Assembly (NCBI RefSeq): GCF_000350225.1
Contig: NW_005179024.1
Location: 62,001-126,000 of the forward strand
Direction: 5' to 3'
Length of the DNA stretch: 64,000 bases
From: Chondrus crispus
Lineage: Eukaryota; Rhodophyta; Florideophyceae; Gigartinales; Gigartinaceae
Shown: piece after piece, positions 8,809 through 17,343 of the stretch
How positions within the stretch are numbered: the first letter of the stretch is position 1
Layout of the letters: the number at the start of each line of letters is the position of its first letter
Made by a program: the position numbers and the translations under genes
Notes under the pieces: model-generated
What the model was told of the DNA's origin: nothing
Seen by the model: only the letters and a program-made list of their open reading frames with translations
The model's database searches: none

Positions 8809-11202
8809 TTGGTGTTAATGCCTACGGCCTCCGGAAAGTCCATGTGCATCCTTCTTCCGTGTTTCATGGAAAGGAAGACCAAGTCGACAATCATAATTGT
8901 CCCTTTGAAGTTCTTGGTGACCGAATATGTCAAGTGCGCAGCCAATGTTTCCCTCACCGCAAGTACGGTACCAAATGAACATGGGTGTAACAACTTTTCT
9001 GACCTCTATATCTTCACACCGGAGAAGATAGACGGCGAACGATTTTCGGAACTAATCGTTCGCCTTCTCGACGCTAATAGACTTGCTCGCGTCGTTATAG
9101 ACGAGGCCCAACTCACGGCAATGTGGGCAAGCTTCCGCCCATCGCTCAAGAAAATCCGCCGGTCGCTTTCCGTGATCCCGGAAGCAATCCCTCGCATACT
9201 TCTAAGTGCCACAGTCCCCCCCTGCGAAAGGAGAATCCTTCTGGAGATGCACGGCATCAAGACAGCTTTCTTGTTTACGATGCCATCGCAACGGCGCAAT
9301 TTGGAGTTTGTGATACACAACTTCAATGATAGTTCACTGGAGGACAATCTCCCGCGTGACGGAAATGGCCACTTCGCCAATGCAAGTACCACAGCCATCG
9401 CACACACAGTTCAGTTTATTAACGAGCATATAACCTCCTTTTCAAACGCATCACGAAGCAAACCGCTTCCCCGAGTGTATCGTATCATCGTATTCATGCT
9501 TTTCCGTTCCGAAACTATGTCAATTTATTCAGCTCTTTGTCGCACATCTAAGACACAGCTGAAAGCACTGGCAGACCGAAGTATTTCTCCAGGAGCTATC
9601 GCATACCACGCAGGCCTCCCCGACGCAGCTCGTGATCAGGCCCACATGGACTGCACAGCAGAAAAACCAACCACAGATTGCACTACCACTCCGAGCAATG
9701 GCGCCCAAACGTCGAATGTCTTTCGAATCATGGTGTGTACCTCCGCTTTCGGTACGGGAATTGACGTTCCAGACGTAAGAGCTACAATACATGTTGGTGC
9801 AGCGAGAAGTCTCGTTGACTTTGTCCAAGAAAGCGGGCGTGCAGGGCGGGATGGGCGGCACGCCTTCTGTTTCGTCATATATTCGGAAAAATACGAGAGA
9901 TGGTTTCGCTCGTCATTACTTCGACGACCGAACGCAGATAAAGATGTCGATATGATGGAATGGAACAACATGGTCACTTGGTTGTTGAACAAAACCGACT
10001 GCCGGAGAGACACTTTGTATACAGCAATGGACGGTCAAGTCTCTGGCGTCTGTCGCTTTGATAGGTGCGCGGTTTGGTGCGATGTGTGCAGGTCTATGTT
10101 TCCCACCCAACCTAGCAACGGACCCTGCACTCCGCAAACTCCCCTTCCGACACCGGACACACTACGACCATGGATGTCTATTGCTCAATCTTCACCTTTG
10201 CAGGAAGACTCCGTTCCTTCCTCTCTGTTTCTCCCATTCTCACAGCCTCAAACGCTTTCCAACCACAGCCGCCCTGCACATGTCCTCTCCCAACCCAATA
10301 CTGCAGACGTGGAAGACTTCTTTCAAGCTTCGATTGGAAGCCAATCTCCTGCTCCCAATACTGTTCCCGTTCGCCCTACTCTCCATTTCTCTTCCAACAC
10401 ACGGAGCCAGGCACCTCATACTCCACTGTCTTCTCCTCCTCCTCTTGCCGCAAACCATAGAGCACTTCTACCGTTCAAGAGATCGGCCTCTGCACCAACC
10501 CCTTCAACCAGCAGCGGTCTCAAGCTTTTCAAGTCTTCATCTTGTCAACATCCTCAAGCACAAGCACGCACGCCTCTTGTTACGCGCCATTCACCAACTC
10601 CTACCATACCATCTTCCAAAGTACCGCCGCCCACCTCACTGCCCTTTCAACTCGATCACACAATTGACACCGACGAAACGTTGAACTTGATTCGTCACCT
10701 GATCGACTTGGGAACCAAACAGTGCTTGACGTGCCAGGCCTCTTCCAGGACATATACAGACCACGACCAAAGCACGTGTAAGTTCATAAGAAAAGCATGC
10801 TACCGATGCCTCTCCCCTGATCATTTTGTTGGCGCATGCACGCTTCGAAACAAAATCAGCGGCTTATGCTTCAAGTGCGAAATGCATTCATACGACGAAC
10901 AAAAACTCCACCCTTCGTTCGGCTCGTACGGGTCATGCGATCTTGTGCTGCTGAGATCTTTGTCTTGGACATTGTGGTACATCCGATCCAAACGTCGCGC
11001 AATTGCCGAAAACCTCTTGGAAGCCCCCTTGCTTCGCCGCTTCAGCTCCATTTCGCCAAGGCTCTCGTCAACAGCATATGATCAAGAGTGTAGCGACATC
11101 TTCCATGAAGCCTCTTTGGAATCGGCATCCTTCGAAAACACAAACATCCCGATTGCAATCTCGCTTTCTCTTTCATGGGCCTTGCAAAGCAATGTTCTGT
11201 AG
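8809..11202 (+). CDS. RecQ-like superfamily 2 helicase with Cys-rich C-terminal tail
   Basis: A 797-codon open frame; first ATG at 8818, and the frame is open back to 8731, where LTR sequence begins. Predicted ATP-dependent DNA helicase. Motifs, counting from 8809: Walker A MPTASGKS (residues 4-11), a DEAQ box (98-101; RecQ proteins normally have DEAH), SAT (133-135), motif V TSAFGTGIDVPD (311-322) and motif VI QESGRAGRDGR (340-350). Cys pairs follow near 405-430. A long Ser/Pro-rich linker leads to a second Cys/His cluster (about 645-710: CLTC, CYRC, CFKC). The N-terminal region usually upstream of Walker A is missing because the Ty3 element 1 LTR ends at 8759. The gene is therefore 5'-truncated; it may still be transcribed. 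The Cys-rich tail recurs at 55.6-56.3 kb, which defines a family. It resembles fungal telomere-linked RecQ helicases; that likeness is from memory. Confidence 0.85.
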   Translation: MVLMPTASGKSMCILLPCFMERKTKSTIIIVPLKFLVTEYVKCAANVSLTASTVPNEHGCNNFSDLYIFTPEKIDGERFSELIVRLLDANRLARVVIDEAQLTAMWASFRPSLKKIRRSLSVIPEAIPRILLSATVPPCERRILLEMHGIKTAFLFTMPSQRRNLEFVIHNFNDSSLEDNLPRDGNGHFANASTTAIAHTVQFINEHITSFSNASRSKPLPRVYRIIVFMLFRSETMSIYSALCRTSKTQLKALADRSISPGAIAYHAGLPDAARDQAHMDCTAEKPTTDCTTTPSNGAQTSNVFRIMVCTSAFGTGIDVPDVRATIHVGAARSLVDFVQESGRAGRDGRHAFCFVIYSEKYERWFRSSLLRRPNADKDVDMMEWNNMVTWLLNKTDCRRDTLYTAMDGQVSGVCRFDRCAVWCDVCRSMFPTQPSNGPCTPQTPLPTPDTLRPWMSIAQSSPLQEDSVPSSLFLPFSQPQTLSNHSRPAHVLSQPNTADVEDFFQASIGSQSPAPNTVPVRPTLHFSSNTRSQAPHTPLSSPPPLAANHRALLPFKRSASAPTPSTSSGLKLFKSSSCQHPQAQARTPLVTRHSPTPTIPSSKVPPPTSLPFQLDHTIDTDETLNLIRHLIDLGTKQCLTCQASSRTYTDHDQSTCKFIRKACYRCLSPDHFVGACTLRNKISGLCFKCEMHSYDEQKLHPSFGSYGSCDLVLLRSLSWTLWYIRSKRRAIAENLLEAPLLRRFSSISPRLSSTAYDQECSDIFHEASLESASFENTNIPIAISLSLSWALQSNVL

Positions 11203-11578
11203 TGCAGTAACCACCAGGTCATGATCGCTAGATAATTTACTGTAACCTTTCCGTTTATAATTGCACAAACTACATAGGGTCTTTCAATTCCGGGCTCTAC
11301 GGCTTATCATTCTGTAAATCCTATAGCTCCTCTCGCATCCCGTTTACGAATTATGAACTGCAAGCGTTCTTGACACCCTGCGACTCTCGCCCAAAGTCAT
11401 AGTCGCGCGAGCAATATCCCCATGATATGACCGTTATATTATGTGATGAGATTTTGAACCAATCTCTTCTCTGCAAGCAAATAACGAAAGAAAACATCCC
11501 ATCGATCATGTACGCAAAATCCTACCGTTCCATCAGACAACAATCTCCTCCTACATTTCACTTCTACCAGTAGAGCAC
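11203..11578. other. no gene seen
   Basis: Moderately AT-rich sequence with no recognisable coding or repeat structure between the helicase stop and the minisatellite. Confidence 0.5.
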
Positions 11579-11876
11579 CCATGAAAACGTACCCGTACGG
11601 TACGCCTCGAGAACATACCTGTGCAGCATCCTCGAAAACGGACCTGTGCGGCACCCCTCGAAAACGTACCTGTACAGCACCCCTCGAAATCGTACCTGTG
11701 CAGCACCCTTCGAAAACGTACCGGTACAGCACCCCTCGAAATCGTACTTGTGCAGCACTTCTCGAAAACGTACCCGTACAGCATCCCTCGAAAACCTACC
11801 TGTACAGCACACGTCGAAAACGTACCTGTGCAGCACCCCTCCAAAACGTACCGGTACAGCACCCTCGAAAACGTCC
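11579..11876 (+). repeat. 26-bp minisatellite, about 11 units
   Basis: The unit is close to CCCTCGAAAACGTACCTGTACAGCA with variants (AAATCG, GGTACAGC, TGTGCAGC). As 26 is not a multiple of three, every frame of the array is open. This explains the overlapping Arg/Thr/Val/Cys-rich open frames on both strands here, which I do not regard as genes. Confidence 0.85.
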
Positions 11877-12082
11877 CGGAATGGGTCTAAAACACCTCCC
11901 GGAAATTGGTTGGCAGTCGGTTTTCGTGTCATATTCACCCTAGGCCTAAAAATAGCTAGAGCGCAGATGTCCCACGATCATGTACGCCGTATTCATTTGC
12001 TTGCTTTAAACTTGGATGTAGTATATACACCAGCGATTCCCATACGTATGAGGCCTCTGACGTATTGCACATGCTCCATTAC

Positions 12083-12467
12083 AGGTACGTAATAAAATCG
12101 AAGTTAAAAATACTGCTCATGCGCCTCTAATGGAACATGGCAAAAATTAAATTTTGCGCACTGACAAATTATTGGCTGCGCGCTGCCGTCGGCAAAATTT
12201 TGGTCAGAAATTGCCCACAGCAATGTCGCAAATCCAGCGCCTATAGGGGTGCCGCCGTGTAAATCGGCCCAAAACGTATCGTTCCACCGGAAATTGCGAG
12301 GGGGTAAAACCGGCCGTTCCGATACGTTTTGGGGTATGCTCCGTAGTCAGTACCAAAAAGGCATATTCGTTGAACGCAGCCCGTACCAACCGTATTTTGT
12401 CATTACGTACCTGCACTGACACATGCCCAAAACGTACTGGAATCCCGGAACTGACGGAAGTACTAGT
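12083..12467 (+). repeat. dispersed repeat of about 390 bp, copy 1
   Basis: Shares most of its length with 56810-57200. Common words are GCAAAAATTAAATTTTGCGC, TCGGCC(C/T)AAAACGTATCG, GTAGTCAGTACCAAAA and ATGCCCAAAACGTA. The right end (12422-12467) keeps the ATGCCCAAAACGTA terminal word; no matching left terminal repeat remains. The right edge meets LTR sequence at about 12470. Confidence 0.65.
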
Positions 12468-12474
12468 CATAGGT

Positions 12475-12660
12475 ACTACTGTACTCCGCTACGGGCGCGT
12501 GTAAGCCCGGTCGCTACAGTAGCACCCGCTCTTCCGTCCGGTTCACATTATTACAGAGAATGCAGAGACTACTGTACTCCGCTACGGGCGCGTGTAAGCC
12601 CGGTCGCTACAGTAGCACCCGCTCTTCCGTCCGGTTCACATCATTACAGAGAATGCAGAG
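12475..12660 (+). repeat. 93-bp tandem duplication across an LTR junction
   Basis: Two copies, 12475-12567 and 12568-12660, differ by about one base. Each contains 74 bp of the host LTR flank plus the first 19 bp (plus-strand left end) of the copia LTR. The duplication therefore arose after the copia element had inserted. Each copy has CTACTGTA...TACAGTAG inverted arms. Confidence 0.8.
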
Positions 12661-12867
12661 CAAGGTTGACCGTGGAGCTTTGATACTGTTCTGACTTTAC
12701 TGCAATAGGTCAGAGTACGTGTTATATAGACATATTAAACCAATTAAACTACCACAAGAGGGTGCTTGACTTAGATGGATGAAAGGGGACTCAGCTTGAC
12801 TCAAGTGGAGTCAGCTGTCTCCCTTTCTAGTATAGCCTAAGGTACTTCATTTCCGAATACGGTAACA
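12642..12867 (-). repeat. 3' LTR of the copia element
   Basis: Begins on the minus strand with TGTTACCGTATTCGG, directly after a purine tract (AAGGGCGAG at 12868-12877). Nearly identical to 17027-17252, with scattered substitutions such as TATTAAACCA against TATCAAATCA. Confidence 0.9.
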
Positions 12868-13609
12868 CTCGCCCTTGAGGGAATGGAGACCAAGGCGTCA
12901 TACCGAGTTTTTGTTTGAGATACTCAAACGGTTTGACTGCCAATGCTTTCGTCATGATGTCGGCTATCATTTCGGTAGTTGGAACGTATGATATATGAAT
13001 GTTGCCTTTCGCCACATTGTCAGCGATCATCTGGTACTTCACATCGATATGCTTAGTCCTTTCGTTCACGATGCCGTTCTGTGCCACACTTATGCATCCT
13101 TGATTGTCCGCTTTGATAGCAAGAGCGGTCCCATCCGTGATTGGGTTTACAATGGTACCGAAGTTTCGAAACCATAAGGCCTCTCGGATGGCAAATGCCA
13201 AAGCGATGTATTCAGCTTCCAAGGAGCTTTGCGCAACTGAAGTTTGCTGTTTGCTGCACCAACTCACAGCACCTGCAGCAAACATGAACACATAGCCACT
13301 GATTGATTTACCGGAGGGTTTCTCCTGGGCCCAGTCTGAGTCACGGAAGCCAGAGACCATGTCTTCCTTGTCATTGATAAGACCTTTTGAGTAAACGATT
13401 CCCAGTTTCTTTGTGCCTTTCAAATACTGCAGCACAGATTTTGCCGTCCTCCATAGAGACGGTGAAGGATCATGCATAAAACGAGAAAGGTAATTTGAGG
13501 CGTACGCAATATCGGGGCGTGTCGTGTTAGAAAGATGTAGGAGGCACCCGACCAATTGTCGGTATGGGGTACCATCCATGCTTTCTGTGTTCTCCCCTTC
13601 ACGACTCAA
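12827..13609 (-). pseudogene. pol: copia RNase H and RT C-terminal part
   Basis: About 240 residues before it runs into the LTR. Landmarks are the RT tail YRQLVGCLLHLSNTTRPDIAYA, the RNase H strand SDWAQEKPSGKSISGYVF, SLEAEYIAL with the catalytic Glu, KADNQGCISVAQN with the Asp, and the end word IADIMTKAL. It removes RNA from the RNA-DNA hybrid. It is in a different frame from the RT ORF at 13653, so one frameshift separates them. All catalytic acidic residues appear present. Confidence 0.9.
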
Positions 13610-13652
13610 ACCAGATATGTTGATATCAGTACCAGGGTGTAGTGGTATACGG

Positions 13653-14516
13653 CTAATAACAATCTTCCATTGAAAAGAATAGCAGCATTCGGTTGATTAA
13701 TGGCTCATGGTGAATTTTGATAGTAGCCGAAGACTGTTCGATGACCATGCCCAAGAACTTACTGCTGCTATCCACTCTTCGAACTGTGAACTGGGCTGAT
13801 ATTTGATCAATGACCTCTTTGATAGATCCGCCGTCATCACCCGTTATTTTGATATCATCCACATACACAACCAGTAGTATGATCGACTCTTTTAAGCGTT
13901 TCACGTAGAGGCTTTTATCGGCATGAAACTGGTCAAACCCAGCCGAGAGCAGGAACGTATTTAGAAGTGTGTGCCATTCGCGAGATGCTTGCCTGAGGCC
14001 ATAGAGAGCCTTATGCAAGATTAAAACGTGATCCTCTTTTCCCTGCACAACGAAACCATGTGGCTGAGAAACAAATATTGTTTCTTCTAGTTCCGCAGTA
14101 AGATATGCAGACTTGACGTCGACGGTAATCGTGGACCAACCATATTTCGCAGATAACGCAATAAAAAATCGGACGGTACTGTATCGGGCCACCGGTGAAA
14201 ACACTTCACCGTAATCGACTCCCAGCCTCTGCGTAAAGCCTTTAGCGACGAGTCTGGCTTTGAATCGCTGAACGCTCCCATCGACATTTGTCTTAATATC
14301 GTATACCCATTTCGTTTTGACAGTTTTGCGGCCTCGTAGAAGCGTAATAAGAGACCAGGTTTTGAGCTTGATAAGTGAATCGATCTCCTCTCTCATAGGT
14401 TGGAGCCATGAGTCAGCATTAGCACCTGATGTGGCTTCCTCATAGGTAAAGGGCACATCTGTCCTGTCAGCATTCATTGTAGAGTCAGTCACCAAACAAG
14501 CTGTGTGAAAACCCAA
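13653..14516 (-). pseudogene. pol: copia reverse transcriptase
   Basis: Ty1/copia-type RT. In order: DSWLQPMREEIDSLIKLKTW, KTKWVYDIKTNVDGSVQRFK, ARLVAKGFTQRLGVDYGEVF, SPVARYSTVRFFIALSA, VKSAYLTAELEETIFVSQP, HKALYGLRQASREW and the catalytic box YVDDIKITG. The core is intact with no internal stop. The frame ends at 13653, and sequence continues in another frame as RNase H. In frame with the linker (14520-14723) and integrase (14724-15380), separated only by stop codons. Confidence 0.92.
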
Positions 14517-14519
14517 ACG

Positions 14520-15380
14520 CTAAGGAGGTACACTGGCGGTGCCACGGTTCGACCGGCGTAGTCCCGGGTCGTACGTTATCAGGTCTAAATTGTCGGATTC
14601 GGATTCAGTAGTAACATCATTATTGGTATAGTGTACCTCGGGTGGGGGCAGTGCATTACTGACCTCAGATGGAGAAACGGGCTGGGCGGCAGGAAAGACG
14701 CCAGGCATGTCAATTTGTAACATTTAGTGACCGTTTGAAGTCGTTTGAGAAGCTGGTTCGGATTCAATAAACTCGACATCTTGTGATATAGTGATCTTAC
14801 CACTTTTCGGATGAAGAATTCTGTATGACGTACCTCTTTCATAACCAACAAAAATGCCTTCGACGGACCTCGGAGCAAACTTGCCCTCCCTTTTCTGTTT
14901 CGGGACATGACAGAAAGCCGTGGAACCAAATACTTTTGCATTAGAAAGGTTCGGGGGCTTGTCGTGAATAATTTCAAATGGGGTCACGTCTTCCTTGCAA
15001 CTGTCGGTGTACAACCGATTCCGTAAGTAATTTGCACAGTTCACCGCCTCGGCGCAGTATCTGTCTCGTTGGGAAGTAGATATATTGACCATCATTGTTC
15101 TTGCCATGTCTAGGAGAGTGCGATTTAGCCGTTCAGCACGACCGTTCGACTCAGGAGAGTACGGAGCAGTTATCTCGTGTATTATGCCACGTGCACGAAA
15201 CCAAGATGACAGTCGGGAACAAACGTATTCACCGCCACCATCAGACCGTAACCACTTCACTTTTCGACGGTTGAGCACAGTGAGACGACTTACTGTGTTG
15301 TTGAACAAAGACTGGAACTCAAGAATCATTTCTTGTAAAGCATCTGCTGCCTGATTCTTTCTCCGAAGGAACCGGACCAT
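14520..15380 (-). pseudogene. pol: copia integrase core and linker
   Basis: DDE integrase that joins element DNA to the genome. Visible are LRSDGGGEYVCSRLSSWFRA with the second catalytic Asp and ITAPYSPESNGRAERLNRTL with the catalytic Glu. These are followed by the copia-specific KVFGSTAFCHVPKQKREGKF and EGIFVGYERGTSYRIL. The first catalytic Asp region lies in a broken frame near 15420-15480. A TAG/TAA near 14721 separates the 67-residue Pro/Ser-rich linker (14520-14723) in the same frame. Confidence 0.88.
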
Positions 15381-15575
15381 TGAAAACCCACTATAGTAAT
15401 CGATAGCAGTAACAAAGTACTGTTAGTTTGAAAAAGAACGGACACGCACTGGGCCAATCACATCTGAATAGATACGGTCAAGTGCTTTCAGAGCGTGGTT
15501 TTCAGAGCGTGTGTTGCGACTGTGTCGGCACGACTTTCCAAGCTTGCAGTTTTTGCAGCTTCTTGAAGGGTCGTT

Positions 15576-15958
15576 CTATCCGGTTGTTGGGATACCTTTC
15601 ACAATCTTGCTTGATTTTGACAGTACTGAAGCACTGACATGCCCTAAGCGTCTGTGCCATGACAGGGGATCACCCCTGTTTTCCGCGAAATGGGCTGTGG
15701 CCCCTGCTTCTTTTGGAATATGAATGACAGCCTCGTATAGACCGGCTGAAGTTTCGTAACCCACAAGCTTCCTTGTATTGTTTTCGTGTCCTCAATAAAG
15801 CAAAGGCCTTCCGAACTGTCGTCTTCGTCGAACACAGAACGGAAGCCCTTCTTCCAAATACAAGAGACAGATACGAGATTATACAATATGTTGGGAACAT
15901 ATAGGACATCGCTGATGGTGATGGCTTGTTTCTTTCCATTAACGATAGCCAAAGCCAC
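15576..15958 (-). pseudogene. pol: copia protease C-terminal part and GAG-pre-integrase zinc region
   Basis: The upper part is in frame with the gag-protease ORF except for a TGA at 15971-15973. It contains ISDVLYVPNILYNLVSVSCI, the usual segment after the copia protease. A frameshift near 15700 leads to SWHRRLGHVSASVLSKSSK, the histidine half of the GAG-pre-integrase HHCC finger. The cysteine half is in yet another frame near 15530-15570. Confidence 0.8.
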
Positions 15959-15970
15959 TACGGTGCCAAT

Positions 15971-16996
15971 TCATTTTGTATCGAGGAACTGTCTGTTACC
16001 AACTTGGACAGAGCAATCTTGGCTAACGAAAGCGGCAAAATTTGACCTATCATTGGTCATGTGTGCCGTACAGGCGGAGTCTATCATCCATTTTGTGGAG
16101 CACTCATCTTTCTGACATACAACAAGGGCCTTCGAAACTGTCACCATGGCAGTATGAGCTGGGGGTGCCTTGTCGTTACCGTGTTTGTGGCCAGCATGGT
16201 GCGGCCTTCGATGAGAGTTCTTGCCACCATTTTTCATAAACGATTTTCTGTAGGACTGACTAGGGGGGTTATGAAAACACCTACCAGATGTATGACCGTG
16301 TCGACCACAATGTGAACAGTCATACTGGGATTTCGATTGGTGACTGTTACTCCCATGGTTCATAACGAGAGCAGACTGCGTGCTTGGCTTTTCCATTGTC
16401 ATTTCAGCAACGACCAGTTCTGAGAGTGCCTCTGAATATGCCTTGCTTGTAGCTCGAATCACTTGCGCAATAACTGAGAAACTAGAAGATAACCCACGAA
16501 GCAAAGCACGCTTCTTTTCTATGTCACTTACTTTGTGCCCAATTGCCAGCAACTCATTCGTCAATGTTTCGATTCTCTTCGAATATTCAAGGACTGATTC
16601 GCTAGTTTCCATCCCGATTTCCTGTAGGGCAGACAACTTGGCATCAATTGAGGCTTCAGAAACTATTTGATAAGTTTCTGTAAGCGTCTTCCACACCTCT
16701 TTTGGGTCACGCAATCGGAGGACAGAAGCCTTACAGGCGGGACTTATAGACATCATAATGTGTGCCAAAGCCATATCTCGGTTTCGCTCATGGATTGTAA
16801 GCTTTTCTTCATCCGTAGGAGCAACAGCAGTCCCTTCAACATGTTTCCAAATACCTTTACCACGCAGCATAATTTCCATTTCATTTGACCACAGATAGTA
16901 GTTCTGTGGGCCCAGGCGGTCGATGCGAAAAAACGAAGAATCAAGCTTGTCGTTTGACATTGACATTGCGGACCAGGGAAAAAAACGAGAGAACAA
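15971..16996 (-). CDS. gag: copia gag and start of protease
   Basis: 341 residues, open throughout; likely start at one of the ATGs near 16996-16960. Residues 18-160 form the copia gag (UBN2-like) helical domain: YYLWSNEMEIMLRGKGIWKH, ALAHIMMSISPACKASVLRL, DPKEVWKTLTETY. A CX2CX4HX4C knuckle, CSHCGRHGHTSGRC, follows. The protease then begins with WMIDSACTAHMTND, where the catalytic Asp is followed by S-A rather than the more usual S-G or T-G. A TGA cuts the ORF shortly after. It makes the particle shell and packages element RNA. Confidence 0.88.
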   Translation of the reverse strand: MFSRFFPWSAMSMSNDKLDSSFFRIDRLGPQNYYLWSNEMEIMLRGKGIWKHVEGTAVAPTDEEKLTIHERNRDMALAHIMMSISPACKASVLRLRDPKEVWKTLTETYQIVSEASIDAKLSALQEIGMETSESVLEYSKRIETLTNELLAIGHKVSDIEKKRALLRGLSSSFSVIAQVIRATSKAYSEALSELVVAEMTMEKPSTQSALVMNHGSNSHQSKSQYDCSHCGRHGHTSGRCFHNPPSQSYRKSFMKNGGKNSHRRPHHAGHKHGNDKAPPAHTAMVTVSKALVVCQKDECSTKWMIDSACTAHMTNDRSNFAAFVSQDCSVQVGNRQFLDTK

Positions 16997-17015
16997 ATGG
17001 AAATTTTCAGCTATA

Positions 17016-17026
17016 GGCCCATAACC
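17016..17026 (-). other. copia primer-binding site of the half-tRNA type
   Basis: Directly inside the 5' LTR edge (17027), the minus strand reads GGTTATGGGCC. The plus strand GGCCCATAACC is the anticodon stem-loop sequence of eukaryotic initiator tRNA-Met (CAU anticodon). Most LTR elements use the 3' CCA end of a tRNA (site starting TGG). This one matches the internal-site type known from Drosophila copia, which uses a 5' half of initiator tRNA. Confidence 0.75.
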
Positions 17027-17252
17027 TGTTACAGAGAATGGAGAGCAAAGTTGACCGTGGAGCTTTGATACTGTTCTGACTTTACTGCAATAGGTCAGAG
17101 TACGTGTTACATAGACATATCAAATCACTTAAACTACCATAAGAGGGTGCTTGACTTAGATGGATGAAAGGGGACTCAGCTTGACTCAAGTGGAGTCAGT
17201 TGTCTCCCTTTCTAGTATAGCCTAAGATACTTCATTTCCGAATACGGTGACA
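17027..17252 (-). repeat. 5' LTR of the copia element
   Basis: 226 bp, beginning TGTCACCGTATTCGG on the minus strand and ending CTGTAACA before the primer site. Pairs with 12642-12867. Confidence 0.9.
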
Positions 17253-17293
17253 CACATCTCCCCGGGGTGGTCGTGGTACGCAATTGTACTACA
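17253..17293 (-). repeat. start of the 3' LTR of Ty3 element 2
   Basis: The minus strand reads TGTAGTACAATTGCG immediately after a purine tract. This matches the terminal inverted word of the other Ty3 LTRs here (TGTAGTATAAC at 8759; GTTGTACTACA at 23576). The remainder of the LTR lies beyond the copia insertion at about 12470-12641, where GGTACTACTGTACTCCGC matches an internal word of the solo LTR at 23576-24152. Confidence 0.65.
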
Positions 17294-17308
17294 GACCCCC
17301 TTCCTTAC
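17294..17308 (-). other. polypurine tract of Ty3 element 2
   Basis: The minus strand reads GTAAGGAAGGGGGTC just before the LTR start TGTAGTAC. This is the expected position of the plus-strand primer and fixes the 3' end of element 2 to the left of ORFX. Confidence 0.7.
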
Positions 17309-17343
17309 TTCGCGACACGTTCTCGTCGCGGCCGAGTTGTGCC

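Larger units (their letters stand above)
12642..17252 (-). mobile_element. Ty1/copia retrotransposon with both LTRs and 5-bp target duplication
   Basis: 4,611 bp. LTRs of about 226 bp lie at 12642-12867 and 17027-17252; the 5-bp direct repeat CACAT flanks the element at 12637-12641 and 17253-17257. The gene order on the minus strand is gag, protease, integrase, RT, RNase H, the Ty1/copia order. Frames are broken by a TGA at 15971, shifts near 15764-15644 and 15576-15380, and a shift between RT and RNase H. It is full-length but mutated. The surrounding sequence belongs to the 3' LTR of Ty3 element 2, so copia is the younger insertion. Confidence 0.93.

Noticed and set aside
11439..12092. Seven overlapping ORFs rich in Arg, Thr, Cys and Val on both strands
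   Set aside because: A 26-bp tandem repeat leaves all frames open; no domain is present.
17011..17030. A tRNA gene at the initiator anticodon-like sequence
   Set aside because: No acceptor, D or T arms surround it; it sits exactly at the copia LTR edge.
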